Source of the DNA: Ananas comosus
Taxonomy: Eukaryota; Streptophyta; Magnoliopsida; Poales; Bromeliaceae
Reading direction: 5' to 3'
Assembly: GCF_001540865.1 (NCBI RefSeq)
Contig: NC_033621.1
Span: 1,459,439 to 1,523,438 of the forward strand
DNA: 64,000 nt
The notes beneath the pieces were generated by a model. It saw only the letters and a list, made by a program, of their open reading frames with translations, did not search any database and had not been told where the DNA came from. Below, in pieces: positions 12,120 to 21,949 of this stretch. The position numbers and the translations under genes are program-made. Positions within the stretch are counted from its first letter, which is position 1, and each line of letters starts with the position of its first letter.

Positions 12120-12825
12120 TATTCTTATTGCCTTAACTATGTTAGTAGATAGTATCCTTATGTACAGTAAGTTAATTTTAAGCTAGAATTGTGAGAATTA
12201 CACTGAGGATTTTAGTGAGAATATGTTTATATATTTGGTTTTTGTTGTGTATATGTGATCCTGACTATGTTTCTTCGTTGGCTTTTTGTAGAGGAAGGCC
12301 TACAACTGTGGTTTCATTTGATAGTTTATTGGGTTTGTTAATTTGGAGATGAAATCCAAGCTATCGTTGTTTCCTAAGCTGGGGATTAATGATTGTTCGT
12401 TTTTATCCATTTAAAACATTCTACTTTTGCTTCTATTTTTAATGGTAGATATTTTAATGAAAAAAATAATTACAGATATAAAAATTTGTTGCAGATTAAG
12501 AAGTTTAATTTGTGACAGGGCGTCTTTATTAGATTCCTTATAATGATTGTCTTGGAGGATGTCCAATCTAGGGACTTGAAAATCGATATGAATTTGGTCA
12601 GAAATAAGTGGATGACAAAGAACGGCCGCAAATGCTGCGAAATAATATGATTAAATTATTAGTTTGCTGGTGGATTACTTAGAAGGTCAAAAACAATGCG
12701 ATATTAGGGTAGGTTCAATCGGACCCTCTGCTAGCACCTAGCAATCTACAAAATCAAGCAGTTAACGAATCTGTGGTGACAAATTTTTTCAACAAAACAG
12801 CACTAGCAGTCGACAAGATTTTTAT

Positions 12826-12950
12826 TATTATTATTATTATTTTTGCCCCGTCTTGCTCCAGACCTCTATTGCTTCACACTTGTAGCATATTTCATCTTAC
12901 CAATGAATAAAACGGGTAGTATATATAATATCTTTTTTTCAAAAAAAAAA
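12826..12950 (+). mobile_element. SINE/LINE tail-like insertion
   Basis: (ATT)n tract, then sequence ending CCAATGAATAAAACGGGTAG, TATC, a T-run, C and an A-run, matching the tail family at 5.7 and 18.7 kb although the hairpin is degraded. It lies between parts of the duplicated promoter region and seems absent from copy B. No clear target-site duplication. Confidence 0.5.
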
Positions 12951-13440
12951 GTTTAATTTGAAGGTTCAGAGTCAATACCCGGCTCAGATGGGATCAAATT
13001 CCTCTGGTCTGAATTCGACCGAGTGGTTCGGAGCGGGTTGGGTCCAATCCTCAAAAATCTGGACGGGGCAATTGAGTTTGGGCTAGAATCAGATTATATA
13101 GATATATTATATATAGCAATGTTTTTTTTTTTTTTTTTTTCCCAGTTTTCTATAAATATTTTTAATTAATTTAAGACGCAAATATTACACATTTGTGACG
13201 CAAAATTCCATACATGCATACACGCATTCATTAGATTCGGATCTCAATATCTCGAACTAAAAGATCCAGTGTGATATATATCATCTTAATTCGCTATTAA
13301 TCCTTCGCACAGCTATCATTTTAATCACATTCCTTTATTTTAAGCCCCTGATTCTAACGAATAATTATGCTAATTATGCGGGATTTGTACCGATATCATT
13401 TCCTCTATTAAATATAGCATATTCAAGCCCTTTGAATTTC

Positions 13441-13449
13441 TATATAAAC
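13441..13449 (+). promoter_or_regulatory. TATA box of phytocyanin A
   Basis: TATATAAAC about 63 bp upstream of the chosen ATG. The same motif in the same context (CTTCTATATAAACC) stands before copy B at 32072-32079. Confidence 0.6.
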
Positions 13450-13511
13450 CCATCGGTGATCACTCTGTACCTTTGAGATTAGTAAAAAGTTCCACTGACA
13501 CATACATTGCC

Positions 13512-14055
13512 ATGAAGATGATCAGTGCAAGTGTGGTTGCTTTAGCTATAGCATCAACCCTCCTCAGCATGTCGGTCCCTCTCGCGGCTCGTTTAAACAA
13601 GGAGTTCGTCGTCGGAGGCGACCAACACTGGCGATTCGGGTACAATTACAGTGACTGGGCTCTTCGAAACTTCCCTTTCATCGACGATGACATACTCGGT
13701 ACGTTTTCACAACGCAAACTCTTCGGCAACGAATTTGTGCCAAATAATTCGTAAACTGATTTAAGCTGAATTGTACAGTAAGATCATGCATTTATACATT
13801 TCAGTGTTCAAGTATGATCCTCCGAACGGCACCAACACCCCCTACAACGTCATGAGCTTCGATAACCCCGATGACTACCTCTCGTGCAACGTGGGAAAGG
13901 CGAAGGTGCTGGCGAACGAAACGCAGGGCGCCGACGAGGGCTTCAAACACCGCCTCCCCAATACGAATATCCAGTACTTCGCGAGCGGAATCAACGACGG
14001 GTTCCAATGCAAGAAAGGGAACATGAAGTTCAGCGTGTGGCCGGCACCATATTAA
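13512..14055 (+). CDS. Phytocyanin-like secreted protein A, degenerate copper site
   Basis: Two exons, 13512-13698 and 13805-14055 (GT-AG), giving 145 aa. An N-terminal signal peptide (MKMISASVVALAIASTLLSM) is followed by a cupredoxin-like fold (HWRFGYNYSDWA, VFKYDPPNGT, DYLSCN, YFASGINDGFQC, GNMKFSV). There is no GPI-type C-terminal tail, so it is plantacyanin-like and apoplastic. Against paralogue B, the predicted copper ligands His, Cys and His are Tyr (PYNV), Ser (FASG) and Gln (GFQC); only the axial Met remains, while the two structural Cys (SCN, QC) are kept. Copper binding is therefore unlikely, as in early-nodulin-like proteins. Possible role in cell-wall or reproductive signalling is family knowledge only. 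Confidence 0.85.
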
Positions 14056-15939
14056 TTCTTGAGCATGACATGAGAGAGATGTGCGTACGTACGTGGTTGT
14101 AGTTGCGTTCCATGCATGCAATCGTCGCGAAGAGGCAATATATGCTTTAATATTCTGAATTTAAATAATATTGTACGTAATCTCTCTTTTATATGAGTTT
14201 TGTGTTATATATGTTTGTTGTTTAATTGTGTTGATTGATGTTTGTGGATGAGGTTTTATGTTCAGAGTAATAAAATAAGTTTCGGAAAGTAGTGGTCTTT
14301 TGTTGTTTGATGATAAGGGAAGATACGGAGATTGGAGAAACTCACGATTAAAAATTCATTCTTCTGATATTATTGATATTATTGCAATTGATAACTAGTT
14401 TGTAATAACACAAATTGTAGCAACAAATTATATGTTGCAATAATTTAATTTTCGATGCAATCAAATTAATTGATGTAATTGAGTGGAATTATTGTAGTGA
14501 CTGGCCTCTGTTTCTCTGTTTGCTTTTTAAAAAAAAAAAATAAATCAAAGTCTATCAAGAATTGAACTGATTTATGTGATAACTAATACGTATCTTTAAA
14601 TATGTAAACATATATTACATATAATTATTAAATTATTATTTTTGAGACTACTTAATTAATTATATGGTATTTATGGTAAAATTATTTGGTTCCAAAAATA
14701 GCAGTAAGGTACATACCAATGTCAATTGCTGATTTGGATACTTTAATATTAACAAAATAATTTATTAAGATCTTTAGAAAAATTTTAATTCAATTTTACT
14801 TTAAAGTTGATCTCCAAAAAAAAAAAAGGAAAAAAAGAAAATTACAAAGATCATGAAATTGTACAAAGATCAAGAATTAAAGTCAAACAATTCCATTTAT
14901 TCTCTATAAATTAAAAAGTGACAGATAATCCCCTATATATATCTTGGTCTCAACACTCTCATCTGACCTAGAAAATCTTCGATTCATAGGCTTGGTCCGA
15001 ATCCTAACTTCAAATTTTCTTAATTTTTTTGAGTAGAAACTTGATCCAATTTTACTGTAAATTATTTACATATTACATATTATACAGTAAAAAAGAACAA
15101 ATATAAGACAAAAAATACAAATATCTCAACCTATCCTACATGGCAACATATTAGACAGCTCACATTACAACTAAAACTACATGGCAACATTCTAAAGGTG
15201 AGTGTCTGTTCTTAAGATTTTTTTGTTTCCTTTGAGATATTTCTTTTTCATGTCTAAAGAAAATATATCTCTTTGTGGGAATTTATGTGAATTATTTTTG
15301 GGTTTGTCCAGGGATGGATTGAAGCCCATACAGGTTGCTGCATTAAGAGGTTGCTGCATTAAGAGGTAATTGTGATGCAGTTGAAGTTCTTCTTCCCTTA
15401 ACTTCTCCTGTTTCAAGTATATCAAACTGGAGTGTTATGCTTTTGTTCAGAACCCGTTGAGACTTAATTATGTTGAACTCTTATGATGCAGTTCGAGATT
15501 CCTTTGAATTTAATTTGGATCAGATCCCCTATGGTTTGGCTCAACTTGGACCCTCATATACTTCAATTTGATTCCGATCAAATCTTTCTGATTTGGTTCG
15601 AGACCGGTCTGCATTCGAATTGAGCTCTTATGGTTCGCTTTGGTTTGTAACCCTTTTGCACTTGTTTTGGCCTGAGTCACTTACTGCTCTGTCCAAATTT
15701 GCTTTAAAATGAACCGGTTTATACTTGGTTCAGTTTGGTTCGATCCTCATGTGGTTCGGTTTGAGTTTAAGTTTGTACTTTGATTTTGATTTGGCATCGA
15801 ACTGGTTCGTAGTTCGGTTCAAGTTATGTAGTTTGTGTCGAACCGACATATAGTTCTGTCCTAGTTTGATTTAGGTTGAACTGGTTTATTGTTCGATTCA
15901 GCTCGGCTCAATGCCTCGATCTTTTTTTGATTCAGTTCA
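14056..15939. other. Downstream flank of phytocyanin A and degenerate repeat block
   Basis: The first ~950 bp aligns in patches with the DNA downstream of copy B, for example AAAGTCAAACAATTCCAT at about 14880 and 33320, marking the end of the duplication near 15.0 kb. At 15500-15930 is a cryptically repetitive block built on variants of TTGGTTCGGTTT. A 16 bp word (GTTGCTGCATTAAGAG) is tandemly doubled at 15337-15367. No gene seen. Confidence 0.5.
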
Positions 15940-16598
15940 GGTTGATGTAACATAGGTTGGGTCTCTTTAACTCTTTTTTGCTTTTGGAAAGAAAACTTTT
16001 TTAGTACTTCGAAAAATGAATCCATATATACCTTGTTTAGCAATAGTGAAATAGTGCAATTAAAATACATGGATGATAGTTTTAGTATTGATCCTTACGG
16101 TTTTGCATATTTTGCACTTTCAATTTCTGATCATTATAAAATTCCTTTTTTGTATAAAATAATTATTTTATCAATTTAATCCAAGTAGGATAGTTTAATC
16201 CAAGTAGGATTAAAGAAAAGTTTTTTACACCGAAAATCAAATTTATTCTTAACTTAATAAGAAAAAGATAGAGACAAAGATCAACAATAATGCTAAAAAA
16301 AAGATTAAGAGGTGTCAGGCATTTTTGTGCGGTGCACTCTATATTAATGCTCCTAAATTAATGATATTATTAAAATGGATTTATTTTTGCAAAGAATTTT
16401 TGTTGGGTAAAATTTAACAATTAAATGAAATCTAATTAGATGAGAGAAAAGTTCTAATTGAATTACAGAATAAGCAAATATTCATTCAATTTTACAGAAC
16501 AGGTAGTAAATTTATAATCAGATTATATTTTTAATAGAATAAAGATAAATAATTTGTTATAAATTTGATTGAGAAAAATCATACTTAATAAAATTTAA
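15940..16598 (+). repeat. Dispersed direct repeat, copy 2
   Basis: Second copy of the repeat at 9456-10085, same orientation, with small indels (for example a doubled TTTAATCCAAGTAGGAT near 16180). Upstream and downstream borders with copy 1 are sharp. Element class unknown. Confidence 0.8.
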
Positions 16599-16664
16599 AG
16601 AATTGAAAGAATCGAAAGAATTGGAATGGGAACCGAAAGAATTGGAATGGGAGACGAAGAAGCG

Positions 16665-17040
16665 GAGGAGGGGAGGAAAGGTGAGTGTTTGGGGTGAGAT
16701 GGGGCGATCCCTTGGATGAGGAAAGGTGAGTGTTTGGGGTGAGATGGGGAGTGTTTGGGGTGAGATGGGGCGATCCCTTTGGATGGGGAAGGGAAAGAGG
16801 AGATCTGGGGAAGGGGAGGAGGAGAAGATAGTATATATAAACAAAAGAACAGAGAAGAGGGGTATTTTGAAAATTTGGGAGCAGGAAAATAACATGACTT
16901 AACCTTGCAGGAAAATAACATGACATGACCTTGCAGGAAAATAACGTGAATTGGCAAGTGGAGTAGGAAAATAACGTGACTTTGACTTGGCAAGTGGAGC
17001 CTTGCAGGAAAATAACGTGAGGAAATTACGTGACTTGGCT
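16665..17040. repeat. Two adjacent minisatellites
   Basis: 16678-16790: about 2.5 units containing GTGAGTGTTTGGGGTGAGAT and GGGGCGATCCCTT. 16883-17035: about six degenerate units with core GCAGGAAAATAACGTGACTT. Long minus-strand reading frames here (SPSHPKHSP-type runs) are translations of the repeat and not a gene. Confidence 0.75.
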
Positions 17041-17170
17041 GCTATCCGCCTATCCCTCCTCTCCGCGACTTGGCAAAGGCAGTAAGCAGCACGCATCTTA
17101 ATGTTGCATTTTAAGATATCGCCCTCTGCATATATATTTATTTATTGCAGCGATGATGCAACTAGTAGTA

Positions 17171-17761
17171 AGGGTGAAAGCGGATCCGATATTATCAAAT
17201 ATTCGACAAAATTATATTCGCATCTATTTTTTTTAAGATATAAATTAAATACGGATATATATATCTATATTGAATTTTTATTACCATATTCGCTAAAAAC
17301 GGATTCGGATATGATCGGATATTTTTTCAGATTCGATTATGAATTGAATATATATTTAAATAATAATATATATTAATATCCACATATACAAAAAATATTA
17401 TTTTATTTCTCTATCTTGTTTTCTAACTATATTTCTTCACATATAAAATACATAATTTTAATATATAACTCATTATAAAATAATTAAAAAAATAAAAATT
17501 CACCTTAGTAAGGAGTAAACAAGAAAGATGGACTCTGAATGGAAGGAATTGGGCGGAGCGGGCGGATGGATATAAAAATATAAAGAATATAAAATAATAA
17601 TACTAAAATCCCGATACTCATATCCAAATTCATTTTTTTTTGATATCCGAAAAAATTTAATTTCTGAAATTATATTCATATCCATATCTGACTGGATCCG
17701 GATATTTTCTATCCGGATCCGAATATTTTTTAATAATATTCTATCAGTTTTCACCCCTAAT
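17171..17761. mobile_element. hAT-type MITE
   Basis: Terminal inverted repeats AGGGTGAAAGCGGATCCG (left) and, reverse-complemented, TAGGGGTGAAAAC... with GGATCCGGATA (right). Flanked by the 8 bp duplication TAGTAGTA at 17163-17170 and 17762-17769. An 8 bp duplication and a GGGTGAAAAC terminus are hAT hallmarks. No transposase; the interior is AT-rich, with inverted GGATATCCG-like words. Confidence 0.85.
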
Positions 17762-17769
17762 TAGTAGTA

Positions 17770-19732
17770 TCCTCTGTGGTGATGAGGATAATTAATTAAG
17801 AAGACGCCACATCAGAATCGGAATTAAAATGATTACAACAAAATAGTGGCATGCTTAGGTAGATAAAAAAAATTAAATCAAATTTTCAGACAGAATAAGT
17901 AATCACATAAAATTTTTGGGCTTTTTTGTATTTAGCCCCATGCACCTAAACAAAATTATAAATGATTCTACCAAATTTATATTTGCACATATAGTCTTTT
18001 TTTTGTCACGCAAGCATTACGTTTGTATTTTTATGTTGAACACGATGAATGAACCATCATATTTAAACACAGTGATTGGATCACCGTGTTTATATCCATG
18101 CTATAATCTCTCATTTTTTACTTAAAAACAAAAAAAATAAAAAAAAAATATACAATAATCTAATCATCCTATTCAATTTAAAAATACCACATAAGTGCTA
18201 GCATGACAATTAGAAGAGGGCATTCATCATATTCAACTTGAAAATACCACCTAAGCACTAGCGTGAGTGCGTGACAATTAAAAGAGGGTTGTTTATGCAA
18301 ATAGAAATTTGTTAGGATTATTTACAAATATTTTTTGAGGGCCTAAATGTAAAAAAGAGTCCAAAATTTATACATGAGTGACTTCGTTCAACCATGCTAA
18401 AAAATAATTATCTAATTACAAAATATATGGCAATTTGATCGAGTTAATGATTGGAAAGATAATTTTGTTTGTTTAGTGCTCAATAAGATGGAAATAATGA
18501 AATATTCGAACGGATGTTAAAATAGTTCAAAATTAAAAAAAAAAAAATCTGTTATTATTAGTTCTTGGACCAGGTGTAGCATGAATCCTTGAGCTTGACC
18601 AATCAAAATACAACATATTCTACCGACCGTTTCTAGAGCAAGTGGTAAAAGGTTTGGTGGTTGGTACCCGAGACCCAAGTTCGAATCCTAGTTGATTCAC
18701 ATTTTCAGCTAAGTTTATTTCTAAATAGAATAAACGAAGCGGGTAGCGTGTTATCTATCTCTCAAAAAAAATACAACATATTCTTGAAAAAGAAGGGAAT
18801 TTTTTAGTGGCCCTACGTATCAACCACTTAATATCATTATTACTATCATTATTTTTATTAGCCTTACTTTACTATAATATTTTCCTATAAAATGTAGCAG
18901 AGATAACGCATGAAATGCACTTGTTTTTTATCTTTCTTTTTGTTTTTTTAAATAACGATAAGATTTATTACCAAGAAAAATATGAGTCGTTCTGATAAAC
19001 AACAGCATGATATCATACCATAAACATGTATCAGAAGTAAGAAGCATCTTTCATCTCTGCATGCTCAGTTCATTTTACTTAATAAAATGAAACCGGTAAC
19101 TTCTTAAAAAAGAAAAAAGAAGAAGAAGTGAGAAGCATCTTCCCTGGTACGATTTTAGAAGGTATGCTAACTAGCTTACATTTAAAAAAAAAAAAAAATT
19201 GTTATTAAAACTTTTATAGTAAAGCTACTTCTTTTGAAACAAAACTCATTTTGCAAAACAGAAGAGAATAGGACTTCAACTTTGGCATTGGAAAACAGTT
19301 CCAAACCAAAAAAAGGGGAGTTGTAAGAATATTTAATCTAGTACATCAATGAGAAAAGAAGAACTAAATAAAAAATAATCCGTAGTAGTATGAAAATATG
19401 CTTCTTTGGGCGCTATGATGCGCCATGCCCCAACTTTTAAAGCTAAAAACTCCATTTTTACCAGAATTAAAAAGTAAGCCTCATCTAATGAAATAATAAG
19501 ATTTAAAACAAATGGGACTATTAGCAGGTAGCCATTCCACCCTATACGAAATGAAGAAAAATCCAACAACTTACCACACAAACATTAGGGAAACATAAAA
19601 ACATCTAGCGATTGAAACTAATTGATTAAATGGGCAGAAGAAACCAAATAGGCGCATCATTACACAAATGAATAACACTAAGAACCCACATCACAAAACC
19701 ACAACAGAGCCATTTAACCAAAAAAGGAAAAA

Positions 19733-19734
<2 letters not shown>
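17770..19734. other. Intergenic DNA with SINE and repeat fragments
   Basis: A ~60 bp unit (TATTCAA..TTGAAAATACCACxTAAGC.CTAGC) is doubled at 18165-18275. A complete SINE is at 18622-18769, and a further LINE/SINE tail (TAAAATGAAACCGGTAACTTC plus A-run) at about 19040-19130. No gene recognised. Confidence 0.5.
18622..18769 (+). mobile_element. tRNA-derived SINE with perfect target duplication
   Basis: 148 bp element flanked by the exact 15 bp duplication AATACAACATATTCT (18607-18621 and 18770-18784). The 5' part is tRNA-like: an A-box-like AGAGCAAGTGGTAAAAGG and a B-box AGTTCGAATCC about 35 bp further. The 3' part carries the tail GAATAAACGAAGCGGGTAGC and an A-run, the same type as the LINE at 46.6 kb. 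A second fragment of the same body is at 45010-45070. Confidence 0.85.
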
Positions 19735-19764
<30 letters not shown>

Positions 19765-19766
<2 letters not shown>

Positions 19767-20298
19767 CTGCTGGTACGCTTCTGGAAGCACGGAGCCCTCC
19801 GTGCTTCAAGTTGTTTCGATGTTGATTTTCGAATCGACATCGGCTCCGTTAGAGTTGATCTAGAGTATTTGAAGTACCTAGAAAATAAATTTTGTGATTT
19901 TCGATATCATTTGCATAGTGATCGAAGGTGCTCAAAATCAATAATTTTAATGGCCGTAATGAGCCGTTTGCAAGTTTAACGTGTAGAAATATCCAAATCA
20001 CATAAAATTTTAATAAAATTTTTTTATACCTATATAAAACAAGATCAATAACTTTGATCTAAAATTTTAATGTCATATCATCATATTTTGTAAGATTTTT
20101 ATTTTCAGCCGTTGATTTTGAGCTACTTCGATCACTAGGCAACTGATATCGAAAAATCGCAAAATTTATTTTCTAAGATACTTCAAATACTCTAGATCAA
20201 GTCTAACGAGCCGCTTGTCGATTCGAAAGTCCGAACATCGAAAACAACTTGGAAGCACGGAGCGCTCCGTGCTTCCAGAAGCATACCAGATGCACTCT
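19765..20298. mobile_element. Hairpin-ended MITE, copy 1 (complete)
   Basis: ~535 bp element between (TA)n tracts (19735-19764 and 20298-20317). The long terminal inverted repeats start with a palindrome, arms GGAAGCACGGAG/CTCCGTGCTTCC (19783-19808, last base differs; 20251-20276, perfect). Inside come the family words GTTGTTTTCGATG, GAATCGAC and TTGATCTAGAGTATTTGAAG, mirrored at the other end. Non-coding. Confidence 0.85.
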
Positions 20299-20324
20299 AT
20301 ATATATATATATATATAAAATATA

Positions 20325-20590
20325 TAGCTAGTGAATAGAATTTTCAATTCTTTTACACCGTTAAACTAGCAAGTCTCACATACCGGCCGTTAAAAATTGT
20401 CAATTTTATGAGTTTTTGATCGTAAGGTAAATGATGTCGAAAAATTATAAAATTTAATTTCTAAAAATTTTAAATGCTCTAGATAATATTTAACGGTATA
20501 GATCGTCGATTCGGAAGCTCTATCATCGAAAATAACTTATGAGTACGAGGGCGGTCGTACTCATAATAATATAGTAGTCGGACTCATATA
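20325..20590. mobile_element. Hairpin-ended MITE, copy 2 (right half)
   Basis: Contains only the right-hand half of the family: TTACACCGTTAAACTAGCAA, CTCTAGATAATATTTAACGG, CATCGAAAATAACTTATGAG, ending in a palindrome with arms TTATGAGTACGA/TCGTACTCATAA (20537-20566) and the outer word ATATAGTAGTCGGACTC. Confidence 0.75.
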
Positions 20591-21136
20591 GAGTAGGGCT
20601 ACTATACTTTTATGAGTATTGGACCCTTCGTACTCATAAGTTGTTCTCGATATTGGAGCTTCCGAATTGACGATCCACACTGTTAAATATAATCTAGAGT
20701 ATTTGAAACTTCTAGAAAATAGATTTCGTAATTTTTCAAAATCATAATAAAATCCATCAAACGGACATAAAATGAATGGTCAAAATCGAACAACGTCCTA
20801 AAAATAGATGATCAGATCCTTCAATTTAAGATCAGAGTTATTGATCTTTATCTAGGTAGTGAACAGAATTTTCTATCAAAAATTCAACATATTCCAATTC
20901 TCTTACACCGTTAAACTAGCAAGTATCCCATATCGGCAGTTAAAAATTATCAATTTTGTGAGCTTTTGATCGTAAGGTAAATGATGTAGAAATATTATGA
21001 AATTTAATTTCTAGAAATTTTAAATGCTCTAGATAATATTTAACTGTATAGACCGTTGATTCGGAAGCTCTATCATCGAAAACAACTTATGAGTACGAGG
21101 GTGATCGTACTCATAATAGTATAGCAGCCGGATTTT
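20591..21136. mobile_element. Hairpin-ended MITE, copy 3 (complete)
   Basis: Left end AGAGTAGGGCTACTATACT, hairpin TTATGAGTA/TACTCATAA (20610-20639); right end hairpin TTATGAGTACGA/TCGTACTCATAA (21087-21116) followed by AGTATAGCAGCCGG and (TA)n. The inner terminal repeats carry GAGCTTCCGAATTGACGATC and its complement. ~545 bp, no coding capacity. Confidence 0.85.
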
Positions 21137-21148
21137 ATATATATATAT

Positions 21149-21905
21149 AGAGTAGGACTGTTGTGCTCTCAGGAGCATGGAGGCCTCCGTGCTCCTGAGT
21201 CGTTTTCGATGATAGAATTTTCGAATCGACGATCGGCTCCGTTAGACTTGATCTAGTGTATTTGAAGTTACTAGAAAATTTTTTTTGTAATTTTTCGATA
21301 TCATTTACCTAGTGATCGAAAGTATTCAAAATCAAAAATTTTGAATGGTTGATATCTACCGTTTTTAAGTTTAACGGTATAGAAGTATTCAATGGTTGAT
21401 ATCTACCGTTTTTAAGTTATTTTCAATGATGCGGCTTCCAAATCGATGATCGGCTCCGTTAGACTTGATCTACACTATTAAAAGTATTTGGAAACTAAAT
21501 TTCATAATTTTTCGGCATCATTTACCTATCAAACGAATAGTGTAAAAATGAACGGCTGAAAATAAAAATTTCAAAAAAAATGATGATAAAAGACTTGAAT
21601 TTAAGATCAGGAGTACTGATCTTACTCTAAATAGTAAAAAAAAAATCTGTAAAAGTTTGATCAAATTTGAATTGTTTTACACCGTTAAATTCATAAATGC
21701 ATCACATCTACCATTAAAATTGTCAATTTGAAACCTTTTGATCACTAGCCAAATGATGTTGAAAAATTATGAAATTTAGTTTTCAAATATTTTCAATAAT
21801 GTAGATCAAGTCTAACAGAGCCGATCGTCGATTTGGAAGCCGCATCATTGAAAACAACATGGTAGCACGAAGGCCTCCGTGCTACCGATAGTATACCGCT
21901 GTTTA
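21149..21905. mobile_element. Composite of two hairpin-ended MITEs
   Basis: 21149-21392 is the left half of a copy whose end hairpin has arms CTCAGGAGCATGGAGG/CCTCCGTGCTCCTGAG (21168-21199). It runs directly into an element (about 21400-21905) that lacks its left hairpin but has the right one, GGTAGCACGAAGG/CCTCCGTGCTACC (21861-21886). A word of ~35 bp (ATTCAATGGTTGATATCTAC) is duplicated at the join. Confidence 0.75.
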
Positions 21906-21949
21906 TATTTAATATATATATATATTATTGTATTCTATTATATATATAT

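Larger units (their letters stand above)
12120..13511. other. Divergent promoter region, duplication copy A
   Basis: Intergenic DNA between the WEB gene and phytocyanin A. Its WEB-proximal part (12180-12400) aligns with 30770-30980, and its distal part with 31660-32100. A SINE-like insertion tail lies at about 12826-12950, and a T-run at 13121-13140. Confidence 0.6.

Noticed and set aside
9456..16598. Paired repeats interpreted as LTRs of a 7 kb retrotransposon
   Set aside because: No TG...CA ends, primer-binding site, polypurine tract or target duplication, and the interior holds ordinary host genes.
16557..16993. Overlapping minus-strand frames with SPSHPKHSP-like peptides
   Set aside because: Translation of minisatellite DNA in three frames; no initiation context or homology.
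18622..18700. tRNA gene at the A/B-box-like sequence
   Set aside because: No cloverleaf or anticodon arm can be formed; exact target duplication and tail show a SINE.
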